Origin: Cephalotus follicularis
Taxonomy: Eukaryota > Streptophyta > Magnoliopsida > Oxalidales > Cephalotaceae
DNA: 64,000 bases
Direction of reading: 5' to 3'
NCBI GenBank assembly: GCA_001972305.1
Contig: BDDD01002913.1
Coordinates: 72,361 to 136,360 of the forward strand
Part shown: positions 32,567-42,524 of the stretch, piece after piece
How positions within the stretch are numbered: the stretch's first letter is position 1
Layout: the number at the start of each line of letters is the position of its first letter
The notes under the pieces: model-generated
Databases searched by the model: none
The model's input: the letters and a program-made list of their open reading frames with translations, nothing else
Told to the model about the DNA's origin: nothing
Program-made: the position numbers and the translations under genes

Positions 32567-34310
32567 ATGGCTAGAACCAAACAAACTGCTAGGGGTTTCC
32601 CATCCTTTGGAGGTTGAGCCCCTGGCTACGATATATCCCCCCACTGAGGGTCCCCTTCAATCGGAGGGTAGCCCGGGGGCCGCCGTGGATGAATCATCCC
32701 CTCCTGTAACCGAGACTGACTCCTCTGAAGTTGATGGCTTTGGGGTCAGTACTCTTACTATGGATGACGTGGTTGAACTCGCCAGGAAGTTCAACTTCCC
32801 CTCTGGGTTGAGGTTTGGAGGAAGCTCCTGGGAGCGTGGGATCCCCGGCCCAATCCGTGTCCCAAGAGATGGGAGAAAATTGTATTAAACTTTCATCTCC
32901 TCCGTCTTCCTTTCTGTCTTCGTATTTCTTCTAACTTGTTTAATTTTGTTTTATTAACTTTTTTGACCTCTGCCTTCGCAGCAATGTCTTCTCGGAGAAG
33001 TTTCCAAACTCTGTTCTCTGCATGCAAGGGCTCTAAGCCCACCTCTGACGCAGCTACAGAGAAGCAGAAAGAAGCCGAGGCAGATGCCAGACAGAAGGCT
33101 GCGGAGGAGGCGGCCAGAAAAAAAGTGGCCGAGGATGCTGCCAAAAAGAAGGCTGCAGAGGGGGCCAAACAAAGGGCCAAGGATGCTGCTGCCGGGGCTA
33201 AGCAGTTAAAGAGGGCCGGGGTCAAAGGCAAAGGGACCAAACGCCCAGGGGATGACCATTCCTCGGACAAGCTTCCACCTAAAAGGGGGAGGTTTATTAC
33301 TGAGGCCGAGATGGAGTCCATCCTCGGGCGAACTGCTGACGTCCCCATCATCCTGCCTCCCCCCAGGGACGTGGAGAGGATGTTGGATGAACTAGAAGGA
33401 GTTGGGAAGGGCTCCTCTAGCTTGAATACTCCAGGGGTTCCTTTTGCACTCAGCTCACTTTGCCTCTTCCCGGATGAGCTGAAGCAAAGAGAAAAGTTGT
33501 CAAGCAAGGACCTTGTGCACAAATGCTTGCGAAGCCAATTTGAGGTAAATGAAGGTCCTCTGCCTGTACTGTTTGTTTTTGTATGTTCCCTTGTACTAAC
33601 TTCATCTTCTTATGCAGGCTTTGAACAATAATCATCTCCTGATTGAGAACTACTCAATCATTTTGGAGAGGAATGATAATCTGAGGCTTGAGGTGATGGA
33701 GGAGAAGGAAGTTTCTCGGGCCGCCAAGACTCAACTGGAAGAGGTCCTCAAGGCTCAAGAGGCCACTGCTGCTGAGAAGGACAAGGCCGTGGCGGAGAAA
33801 GAGGAAACTCTCCAAGAGCTAGCCAAGGCTCAATACTTGTTCAAAACTCTCCACAAGCAGCATGAGGACTACTTGAGGAGGCATGAAGAGGACGTGAAGA
33901 GGCATGAAGAGGAGAAAGCCAAGGCTGTGAAAGATGCGCTTGATGAGTTTAGGTCCTCGGAAGAGTTCATTACTTTGATGGAAGCCTCTGTGGAGGACTT
34001 CAAGGCTTCTGATGCCTTTAACGAGCAGATCGTCAAAGAAACTGCTGAGAACTATCGCAGAGGATTCTATACTTACAAAAACTGGGTCCAGGCTTTGCAC
34101 CCAGAGGTTCCTCTGAACGACATCGCCTTTTGCTCGGCTGCCCAGACCTTTGACTTCTATCCTGATGGATACGAGGCTGAGGAAGAGAGAGCCGAGGAGG
34201 CCTTGTCGAGGAGAACCGGTCAAGGGATTAGCGAAGTGGCTCTTGGCCCCGAGGATCCTGCCTCAGAAAATACTACTCCTCTTCCTCCTCAGATGACTTT
34301 GATTTGTTAA
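32567..34310 (+). pseudogene. Gag-like coiled-coil gene of N with H3-like N-terminus
   Basis: Starts ATG at 32567 and encodes MARTKQTARGFPSFGG before a stop at 32615. The frame one base later stays open through 32888 (acidic Pro/Ser-rich, then VVELARKFNFPSGLRFGG). A Pro-rich/basic part with strong Lys/Ala/Glu helix (32984-33544) follows and joins a coiled-coil part (33618-34310) across an intron. The C-terminal part has a YRRGFYTYKNWVQALHPEVP segment and an acidic end. Such coiled-coil proteins are typical of plant gag-only or gypsy-type transposon genes; homology cannot be run here. The last six codons and the stop are 3' LTR sequence. There is no protease, RT or zinc knuckle. Confidence 0.7.
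33545..33617 (+). other. Intron in the N gene
   Basis: 73-bp intron: exon ...CAATTTGAG, donor GTAAAT, pyrimidine-rich interior, acceptor CTTATGCAG then GCTTTGAAC. Splicing joins the two frames exactly between codons (phase 0). A second intron is likely before 32982 (acceptor CCTTCGCAG), but the nearest strong donor (GTATTA at 32882) does not keep the frame. Confidence 0.8.
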
Positions 34311-35344
34311 GAGAAACGCTTGTCACTGATGCCTTTAAGGAAGAAACTTATCTCAGACACCTGCACAAGTAGCAACAATGGTGAAGGCCCAGGAGGTTGT
34401 TCTCCCGGGGACACTCCGACGCTCAAGTTAGTCAAGTGCCGATGGAATATTATGCTCTCTTGAATGTAAAAATTGATGACCTTTGTTCAATATGTTGAAC
34501 TTGTATTTATAGTGGAATTTGGTAGCTGTTAGAGCGTGTAAATCGGATGTGATCATTATCCCCTAGGAAGTGCCGAGGATTTCGGACATTCCTTATCTCC
34601 GCCGGTAATGTAGTACTTTCCTTTATCTCCTCCTTGATTATCTCCTCTTTCCTTTTGTTGTAGTTAATTAGGATTCTATCTCCTTGTTTGGATAAGTGTA
34701 GATCCCGTGAAATCTGTTGTAGTTAATCTCTTTATCCTATCTTCCATATCTGTTAGTAGTTATCCTTATCTCCTTTACTTAGAGGATAAGGATCCCTGGA
34801 ATTTAGGCTAACTCCCTGTCCTCATTCTGTAAATGAGAAGGAGTCCTTCTGTCCGAGGAGAGGAGCTGTTGTGAGGCCAATGAGATAGTCGGCCCCTGAC
34901 CTCGAAGTCTTCTCGGCCCATAGACCTGTATTTGAATTGGATGGCCTTTGGTTCTTTGCCTGAGGGGATAGATCTTGGAAATAGAACTATTGGGCATGTC
35001 CTCGGCACTTATGCCGAGGAGAGGTCCTCCTTGAGTTGTCGCTTTCCTGACTCCCTGATTATAGTCATTTGGAATAGATGACTTGTTATGTGGCCGAGGA
35101 TGTCCTCGACTGAGTTGCCTCAAATGGTGTCCTCGGACATGGATCCGAGGTGGATAATGTTTACACTAAAATCACTGGGTGTCCTCGGCACTTATGCCGA
35201 GGAAGAGTCCTCCTTATATCACTGTTTTACAGGTCAACAGGCTTCCTCTGCCTTTAACTCATCAATTCCTGTCACTTAAACACTTGGCCGTGTTTGCATA
35301 AGGACACGTGTTGCATCAAATTTAACTTAATTTTTCCCATATCA
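34294..35344 (+). repeat. 3' LTR of N, missing its first 43 bases
   Basis: Aligns with 30875-31925 at a constant offset of 3,419. The lost part comprises the LTR start, the PPT and everything after the gag-like gene: one deletion fused the gene to the LTR interior. The first bases TGACTTTG look like an LTR start but the matching 5' position reads GGACTTTG. Confidence 0.88.
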
Positions 35345-35349
35345 GTTTT

Positions 35350-35960
35350 TAATGAATAACGTACGGAATTAATCTTTGTTTTTGGGCTTCTTCTTCGGTT
35401 TTGTTTAAATGAAATCAGTTTTGCTTTTAGTACAAAATTATTCTTCGTTCTTGACTTTTCCTTCGGTTTTTATTGAAATGAATTCGATTTTTGCTTTTTG
35501 TACGGATTTTTCGTTCTTTGATATTCCTTCGGATTTAAGAATTCTGTTATGTTTCAGATTTTCAATATGTTTTAGAAATAAAGCCAGCTTTAATATTTTT
35601 ATGAAATTAAATATTTCTAACTTTATAAATTTCAGTTATGATCCGTTTACGAAAATTTTGTACAATAATCTCTTTTATTGTGAGAATTAAAATGAGTTGA
35701 TTTCCAATTGTGAAAATGTACGGACACTTCATTCTTAATTTTTGTCCTCTGATTTTATTGAAATGAATTCAAATATGTTTTTCGTACGGATTCTTCGTTT
35801 GATATGATTTGAACAAAGTTTGTTTTATTACTTTTTGAGTAAAGTTAAATGTTACTGATTTTATAAATTCAGCATGATTTTCACTTATGGAAGTATGCTA
35901 ATTTTTATGATAGAGATTTTGTTATTAAACGAGCATGATTTTCAATTACGAAAGTATGCT
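35350..35960 (+). repeat. AT-rich degenerate minisatellite in M, right part
   Basis: Continuation of the series at 30100-30830 with units such as AACGTACGGAATTAATC, TACGGATTTTTCGTTC and GTACGGATTCTTCGTTTG, becoming more diverged rightward. Confidence 0.65.
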
Positions 35961-36479
35961 GATTTTTGAATTAAATGAGCATGATTTTCAAATTTGAAAG
36001 TTTGTTGATTTTATGATATGATATGTTTTGGATTTGTTTTTGGAGTAAATCAATAATTGGAAATGATTGTTGATAAAATCATTATTTTTGAAATACTAAA
36101 AATATTTGTTTCCTACCTATGGAGGTACCATAGGCATGTCGTAGGCCTGGCACGGGGACATGACACTTCCATAGCGGTGTGATTAGTCTATGGCATCTCT
36201 TAATATCTTCTGATAGGATATGGCCAACTGAGGTGTATGGATCGATCATAGTTATCGGATTCGGATTTTGGGAATTGATTGTGTAGTGCCGTACACGTTG
36301 TTCCGTCGGAGCATGTGGGCTTTGCAAACCCCTTGCATATATATATATATATCGTTATTGCATATCTCAGTATAATATATTGATTTGGAAAAAGTTTGGA
36401 ATCGGATATGAATGGAAACGTATATATGCTTATTAAAAGTTTGTGAACTTATATATATATATATATGTTTTACATGAAT

Positions 36480-36715
36480 GCCATTTAAATTGCATAAATA
36501 TAGTTCTTTTATGAATTGTTCTGTTTTGTTCCAAAATATATTTTGTTCCGTAATCTGTTTTGTTTCGTACTATTCGGAGACTGTTTTGTTTAGTTTCGTT
36601 TCGTAACCATTTTGATTTGTTTCGGAGACAGTTTTGTTTTGTAAACAGTTTTGCTTTGTAATCTGTTTTGTTTCGTACCATTTTGTTTTGTACTGTAAAC
36701 TATTTTATTATTCCA
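36480..36715 (+). repeat. TGTTTTGTTTCGTA repeats in M
   Basis: About ten short units of TGTTTTGTTTCGTAA, TTCGGAGACTGTTTTG and similar, just upstream of the conserved GCTCAGCCAC segment of the LTR. TA microsatellites lie at about 36338-36352 and 36451-36466. Confidence 0.6.
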
Positions 36716-37208
36716 TATCCGTACTGAGGTTTGCTCAGCCACATTTTTATTTTCCATGGGGTAGGTTATCGGGAGCATATTGGGCAAGTGTGATGAGAGA
36801 GAAACACCTTGGGTTTGTGGATCACTTAGGAATTTGATTTTGTAATTGTATAATAGTTCTTTTACGATCATCTTCACCGGTGTTATGAGCAATATTTTGA
36901 TTTTTGAAGTTTATGTTGAGGATTATATTTGTAGCTTAGATTTTAGGACCACCACATATTGATGATTTGAATAAAGATTAACATACTTTGACCTTTCAGA
37001 GATTTTTGAAACATAAGTTTAGTTTCGAATTTGATTACTATTTATGGTCTTTTAAGTTTATTGTTATGTTACGGATTTATGGCTTAATGATTTTTAAGTA
37101 AAGGATAGGTTAAGATCTTCTGATATGATTATGTAAGTTAGTTTGGTTTGACATTCCGATCCCGAATAGGGAGTGATCCCGGTTCCGAACCGGGGGTGTT
37201 ACAAGCCA

Positions 37209-38658
37209 GGTTGTGCAGATGTAATGTTATTTAACAGCAGGTGTCAAGCTAGGGGAGTTATAAACTCTGAAGTATGGCTAGGTGTCAGCAAATTAAGGAG
37301 ATAAATTCCAGGTGTCATAAAGTTAAAAGGATGAAATGCTAGGTGTCAACAAGTCAGAAGATAGGAATGCTAGGTGTCATGGGACTTGATGACACATCTA
37401 AGGAGAGTTATACCACCTAATATATGTCCAGAAATGACATGAGATTAGTTAGTTTTGCTAAGCTTTGTGCGGGAAGAGAGAAGGAGAATAAGTTCAGGTA
37501 AGGATAACCTTATTCCTTTCTTCTAAAGTGTTACATATTTAAACATACGCTTATGCTTGTTCTGATATTATGCAGTAGGTTGTTTTATTCATATCTCTCT
37601 CATTTGTTTATGAAATTTCAATTAGTTTACTGTTATAGAAACTCTATGATGTCCTCTATAACTTTGATGTTTCATATATTTTGAAATTCTATTGATTTCT
37701 AGAAGTAAAGTTCTATTTAAAATTACTGCTCGTTTTATTCTTATATGCAATACCTGAAACTTTGAAAATTTACTGCAGCTTCGTTTCTTACCCAAAAATT
37801 ATGAACTTTATCATTCTGAAATCTTCAATATGTCTACTATAACTCCACTATTTTATGTTTTCTCTAAAAATGAATATTTCTATATGAAATATCAACTTTT
37901 AATTTACTATATGATCCTATCCAGTGCAATGTCTTTGAATCGTTTACTCAAAGAGTTGAGAAATTGTGAATGAATCATAAAAACTTGTTGAACTGAGATG
38001 AACAAGTCATGGATAGTGAAATCCATAGAGGATGATGTGAAAGAGCCTAGCGTGCTCTCGGACATGCATGTGATGTAAGGATAGTAATCGGGGAGTGCAC
38101 ATCTCCCGGTGAAGCGAATGGTTCTGTTGCGTTTTTTAAGGCCCCTCAGTGGTTTGAAATGTTCAGGTTTTATGAAAAATCATCTGAAAAGGGATTTTTG
38201 ATGAAGTATTCACGATGAAAATTCTTATTCGGCAATTTGAGCTAATTCCTTTCATTGTTTTGTTTTGTTTTAAAAATTTTCCATGAAATACTTGAACGTG
38301 GAATGTCAAGTTTTAGAACGAAATTGTAAAACAAGTTTCGGAAGAGATTATGCTATGTATAAACAATTTTTTTGATGTAACAAGACAATATTTCTGCCGT
38401 GTAATATTGCTATGACAAGTTATGCATAGAATCTAAACACTAAAATGGATGGTTGTAATATATGCTAGCTATGATTATTGTATGATATTTTGGGAACTTG
38501 GTGTTTAGAATTGTGAGATTTTCTGAGGCTATAAGAAATCAATGAAAGCTGTTATAAACAAGCGAGACTGTTAAATGATTTAAGGTTACCCCCAATAACA
38601 CACCGAATCCTCGTAGAACACTTTGAGTATTTAGTGATCTCGGATTGTGGGAGATACA
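37209..38658 (+). repeat. Right part of LTR J
   Basis: Non-coding LTR sequence ending GGGAGATACA and followed by a PBS, so J is a plus-strand element whose internal region starts at about 38659 and is at once interrupted by H. At 37235-37385 five copies of (G)CTAGGTGTCA or CAGGTGTCA occur about every 30 bases. The left part of J lies left of M. Superfamily undetermined. Confidence 0.65.
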
Positions 38659-38659
38659 A

Positions 38660-38678
38660 GTTTTGTATCAGAGCGGTT
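38660..38678 (+). other. Primer-binding site of J
   Basis: TTTTGTATCAGAGCGG immediately after the LTR end matches the initiator-Met tRNA type PBS. ATTAG (38683-38687) next to H would be one copy of H's TSD. Confidence 0.75.
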
Positions 38679-38687
38679 GAATATTAG

Positions 38688-41269
38688 TGTCACACCCCGC
38701 TTTTCACTTAACAACATAATTAGGGTTATCAGTTATAATAATAAGGCATTTATCAAATATAATCTCTTTATCACTCGCGGAAGAATTTACCATATCCAGA
38801 TTATTAAAATAAGCATCCGCACGTAGCCCATACTACATGCCTAATTCATTTCAACACAAGGTTATATCATACAATATCTGGAAATGTAAATATAACACAA
38901 CGGAGTGCGATTTATTACAATACGATACATTACAAATTTTAACAACCTTAAATTGACAGAAGCTCTCCAATAAAGCATCAGCAGCAGTTGTCCAATCGCC
39001 CCAGTCAATCTGAAATTGTAGGGGTTAGCTTTTGCCCTCACTCAGCTAAGTAGGAATTATGCATGACAGTGTATGTGTAAATTCAATCATGCATGACAGT
39101 TTGTAACTTTGAAAACATTCTATATATACATATGCCAATATATATATATATATATATAATCAATCATGCCAAGTGGCTACAATCAATAATTCAATAAATC
39201 ATGTCTCAAAGGACCAATCAAATCAAATTAGGAATGCCTACACTCTATGTTTAGCGTTCGATTACATAACACTCTAAGATTAGCAACCTGGTTACATCAC
39301 ACTCTATGATTGTAACCTACGATCCGAACAATACAGGGATGCGTACACTCTATGTTTAGCATCCGATTACATAACACTCTATGATTAGTAACCTGGTTAC
39401 ATCATACTCTATGATTGTAACCTATGATCCAAATAATACAGGGATGCGTGCACTCTATGTTTAGCATCCAGTTACATTGTTAGTAACCAAGTTAAGTTAC
39501 ACTCTATGATTATAACCAACAATCAGTCCAATCAATCTTTTCAAGTAGTTTATAGTTATAAAATACTTGAATAATACATATTCAAATGTATTACAATAAC
39601 TTTCAATCTCTCGAAAATATACATTTCGTATAATGATTTCATTTAAAATCATGAGTACACTTCTCAAAGCAGTAAAACATTTCAATAGCACTGAGTTTCA
39701 TTTAAGAAATAACATAACACTTTAGAAATCACACTTAGAGAAATAATTCAATAACACTACAATTCAACATTCAATCAGTAACAATATATGCAATTAAACA
39801 GTAGCTGCGTAGTGGTTCGGTTTCTATATTTCGATTCCACCACTTAAGGATGTATAAGTCGTGACAGTCCCTATATCTCGATTACACATAACAGGGAATG
39901 ATTTCGGTAATCATCCTTTATGGGAGCTAGTGTAGTTAAGACAATCCAGTCTAAACATTACACTCACTTCAAGTAGGAATCGAACGGTACAATCGATGTT
40001 CGATTCGAGCATTACTAACGACAATGCACAATTGTCCAATTTATATAAGAAATTGATCCTTAGAATCCAATAATACAATACAGATTCATAATTGTAAAGC
40101 ATAAACAGTAGAATAAACTCAATTTCTAGTATTATCATTCATAAAACCTGACAATTTCCTTTAACAGTCCAGAATAGTTGGATGCCTTCCTGTGACAGTC
40201 GGCTGTTTTACTTTAGCAATCGACTGTTTTGCTTAACAGTTGACTGCCTAGGTTGAGTGGTCGGCTGTCCTTTATGAACAATCGACTGCTTTTGTCCAGA
40301 GACCTATTCCGCGGAACAGAGTATGCATGTTTTCAATCAAATTCACTCGATCATTAACATGCAATCCATATAATATCAAAACATGACATGCATAATATAT
40401 ATTTCAAGATCATGTCATAACCCCTACCTCAATTCGCTATCTCATAATCAACTGAGTAATTCTTCTCTTTGAGTTCCAATACTCTCCCAATTCAATTCAA
40501 CTTCAATTCAAGTAATTAAATCTGGACGTGCATGTTAACAGTTGATGTATAGTGAACATCAGTAGGTATGTATGTAGTTGTTCAACCTGACAATAACAAC
40601 TAAATACGGATTAGTAGCTTACCAGTCAATTCAAGCTTCAAACACACTTTAAACACTTCACTAACCTTGAACTCTCATTCAACATGCACACTTACACAGT
40701 AGACGAAGTTTCTCTCGTTTCAGTAACATTCTAACACTCTAATCCCATTCCACTCCCAATTGGTATAAGGAATCCATAAGAGGTTCGTTTAATCAGCTGA
40801 CTCAATTCTCTAGCATTTTCTCTTCTCTCACTAACTCACTTGTCTAACTTTTCTTTCTGTTTTGCAGTTGTAAGTGACTGAGGGCACTAATCTTGTCCTT
40901 AGTCATCAGACGACGACACGTTGTGCCACGTTTCCTTATTATCTCTACAAGAAATACACCTGTCTAGATGACTCACACCAGTACTCTGTTCAATGGACAC
41001 GTTTCACACTTCTGTCTGTGTCCTTCCAGTCAACTGGTTTCTATGGTAGTCGACTGTCCCATTTCCAATCATCTAGTCGACTGTCTTGCCGAATTTCTGA
41101 TTCCTTAACTTTCAATTCAATTTCCAGTTAGTCATTAAGGCTTACAATTTAAACCTTAAATCAACTTAATAACCACAGTTCACATGATAAGGATACATAA
41201 TCTTAATTTTATGTATATTATATTCATTAATGGTACAATATACATTAATTAAAAATTACGGCTATTACA
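38688..41269 (-). repeat. 3' LTR of H (left)
   Basis: 2,582 bp; plus-strand ends TGTCACACCCCG and GGCTATTACA. CAGTCGACTG blocks lie at 40190-40300 and 41030-41095. Units of about 106 bp with ACACTCTATGATTAGTAACC and GGGATGCGTACACTC lie at 39225-39500. Similar along its length to the LTR at 42525 but with scattered differences. Confidence 0.88.
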
Positions 41270-41286
41270 TTTCCCCCTCCTTATAG
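41270..41286 (-). other. Polypurine tract of H
   Basis: Minus-strand CTATAAGGAGGGGGAAA directly before the LTR start TGTAATAGCC. The same tract precedes the second LTR at 45148-45164. Confidence 0.85.
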
Positions 41287-41368
41287 AAATTCGTCCTCGA
41301 ATTTATATCTTACATACCAACCCAATGGGGGAACGTTTCAATCATTTCACCGGTCAGTTACCCTTCAA

Positions 41369-42417
41369 CTACGAAGGTCCAACTGTAGCATCATGATCAC
41401 TCACAGCTCCAGCAAGCATTGTCAGTCGCCTATTCGGACAAGCAATCAGAAAATGATCGGATGTTCCACACTTCATGCACAACCCATTTTTCAGCCAACA
41501 ATCCTCTAACCGATGGCTTTTATAGCCACAATGTGAACAAGCTTCAGGTCTACCATTATCCTCCTGACCAGTAGTACCCTGAGTAGTAGTCTTTGACAAT
41601 CCAACAGGATTATTACTTCCCTGCGGGTGTGAAGAAGTAGGTCTCGATTGAGTAGCACGAGATCTCTCTATCCTCCGTTCATTTGCATCAGCCTCCAAAA
41701 TTCTAGCCCTTTCAGTGACATCCAGAAAAGAACTCAGCTGTAACACTACCAGTTTGGATCTGATATCAGGTCTTAGAGCTTTTAAGAAGCTTTCGATTTT
41801 CCATGATTCACCCTCCACCATATAGGGCGTGTGCCTTGCCAGTTCAATGAATCTAGTTTGTTATTGAGCTACTACCATGTCTTCGTGACGTAACTCCAGC
41901 AGTTCAATCTCCCTCTGGTCATGCTCCATCTCTGGAACATAAGTTTCAGAGAACTCAGACTGAAATTTGTCCGAAGTCCTATCAAGATCCAGAGATCACC
42001 ATTTCGTTTTAATCATTCCCACCAATGGGTAGCTTCTCGCCATAAGCGGTACACATCAAAATTCAACTTTTGCTCACCAGTACACTCGAGAGCAGCAAAT
42101 ATCTTCTCCATATCTTTCATCCATCATTCTGCCACAGTGGCATCAAGTTCACCCTTCAACATTGGAGGACACTGCCTCATGAATCTCTCCAGATCTATAC
42201 CAAATCCATCAACATGAGAGACTCCAGGAGCATGCTGATTGGCTTGGTTAGCCTCATACATTCGCCGCATTTGTTCCATATTCGCCGGATTGGCTTGTAT
42301 ATGTTGTTGGAAAAGATCAGCCATGCGATCCAGTGCATTTCTCCCTTCATTCAATGGTGGCGCATTCGCTCCATCTTCGGTTCTAGGCCTTGCACGTCTT
42401 CCCCTTCTACGATCCAT
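41369..42417 (-). pseudogene. gag: Gag of H, complete internal copy
   Basis: Starts at 42417 with MDRRRGRRARPRTED and runs through DRMADLFQQHIQANPANM and LERFMRQCPPMLKGELD. After frame breaks in the capsid core (about 42120-41825) it is open again from 41821 with FLKALRPDIRSKLVVLQ. Two intact zinc knuckles follow: CSHCGYKSHRLEDC and CMKCGTSDHFLIAC. The frame stops at 41369 about 90 bases before the PPT. No DSG protease motif or pol follows, so gag is the only gene. Its sequence is close to gag of A, which does continue into pol. Confidence 0.85.
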
Positions 42418-42524
42418 TTTGTTTCCTATAAGGAATGATATTAATCATCAGGAAACAATTCACATAGTTGCCGAGGATAATATCCCAGCGATAGCTTATT
42501 TGAAAATAAGCTCTGATACAATGT

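Larger units (their letters stand above)
30833..35344 (+). mobile_element. Young non-autonomous LTR element N
   Basis: TSD GTTTT at 30828-30832 and 35345-35349. The 5' LTR starts TGTTGATAC (30833) and ends CATATCA (31925); the 3' copy (34294-35344) has the same end but lacks the first 43 bases. The LTR copies show only three differences by eye over 1,051 aligned bases and no indel, so the insertion is recent. The internal region has a TATA box and a gag-like gene with an intron, but no protease, RT, RNase H or integrase. No PPT precedes the 3' LTR and no standard PBS follows the 5' LTR. Confidence 0.9.
28843..37203 (+). repeat. Solo LTR M (3.8 kb), split by N
   Basis: Starts TGTAGTACCCCG at 28843 and ends GGGGGTGTTACA at 37203, flanked by the TSD AGCCA (28838-28842 and 37204-37208). 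Removing N and its extra TSD copy leaves about 3,844 bp without coding domains, PBS or PPT, so it is a solo LTR. Orientation is inferred from a GCTCAGCCAC ... GGGTAGG segment near 36735 that sits about 470 bases from the LTR end, like the comparable segment in O. GCGTCGACGC arrays lie near its left end; AT-rich minisatellites follow. Confidence 0.88.

Noticed and set aside
32893-33522. 209-codon open frame on the minus strand (Ser/Ala/Phe-rich)
   Set aside because: It is the antisense shadow of the Lys/Ala/Glu-rich coding part of the N gene; no domain of its own.
33545-33617. Frame break in the N gene as a mutation
   Set aside because: GT...AG borders, a pyrimidine-rich interior and exact phase-0 joining of the flanking frames make an intron the better explanation.
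34294-34310. LTR start of N at TGACTTTG or at TGATTTG
   Set aside because: Neither gives a target-site duplication. The start at 30833 (TGTTGATAC) gives GTTTT on both sides, so the 3' LTR is truncated.
38660-38678. tRNA gene suggested by tRNA-complementary sequence
   Set aside because: Only a short match to a tRNA 3' end next to an LTR, which is a PBS; no cloverleaf. The same holds for the PBS sites of A, D, E, H and X.
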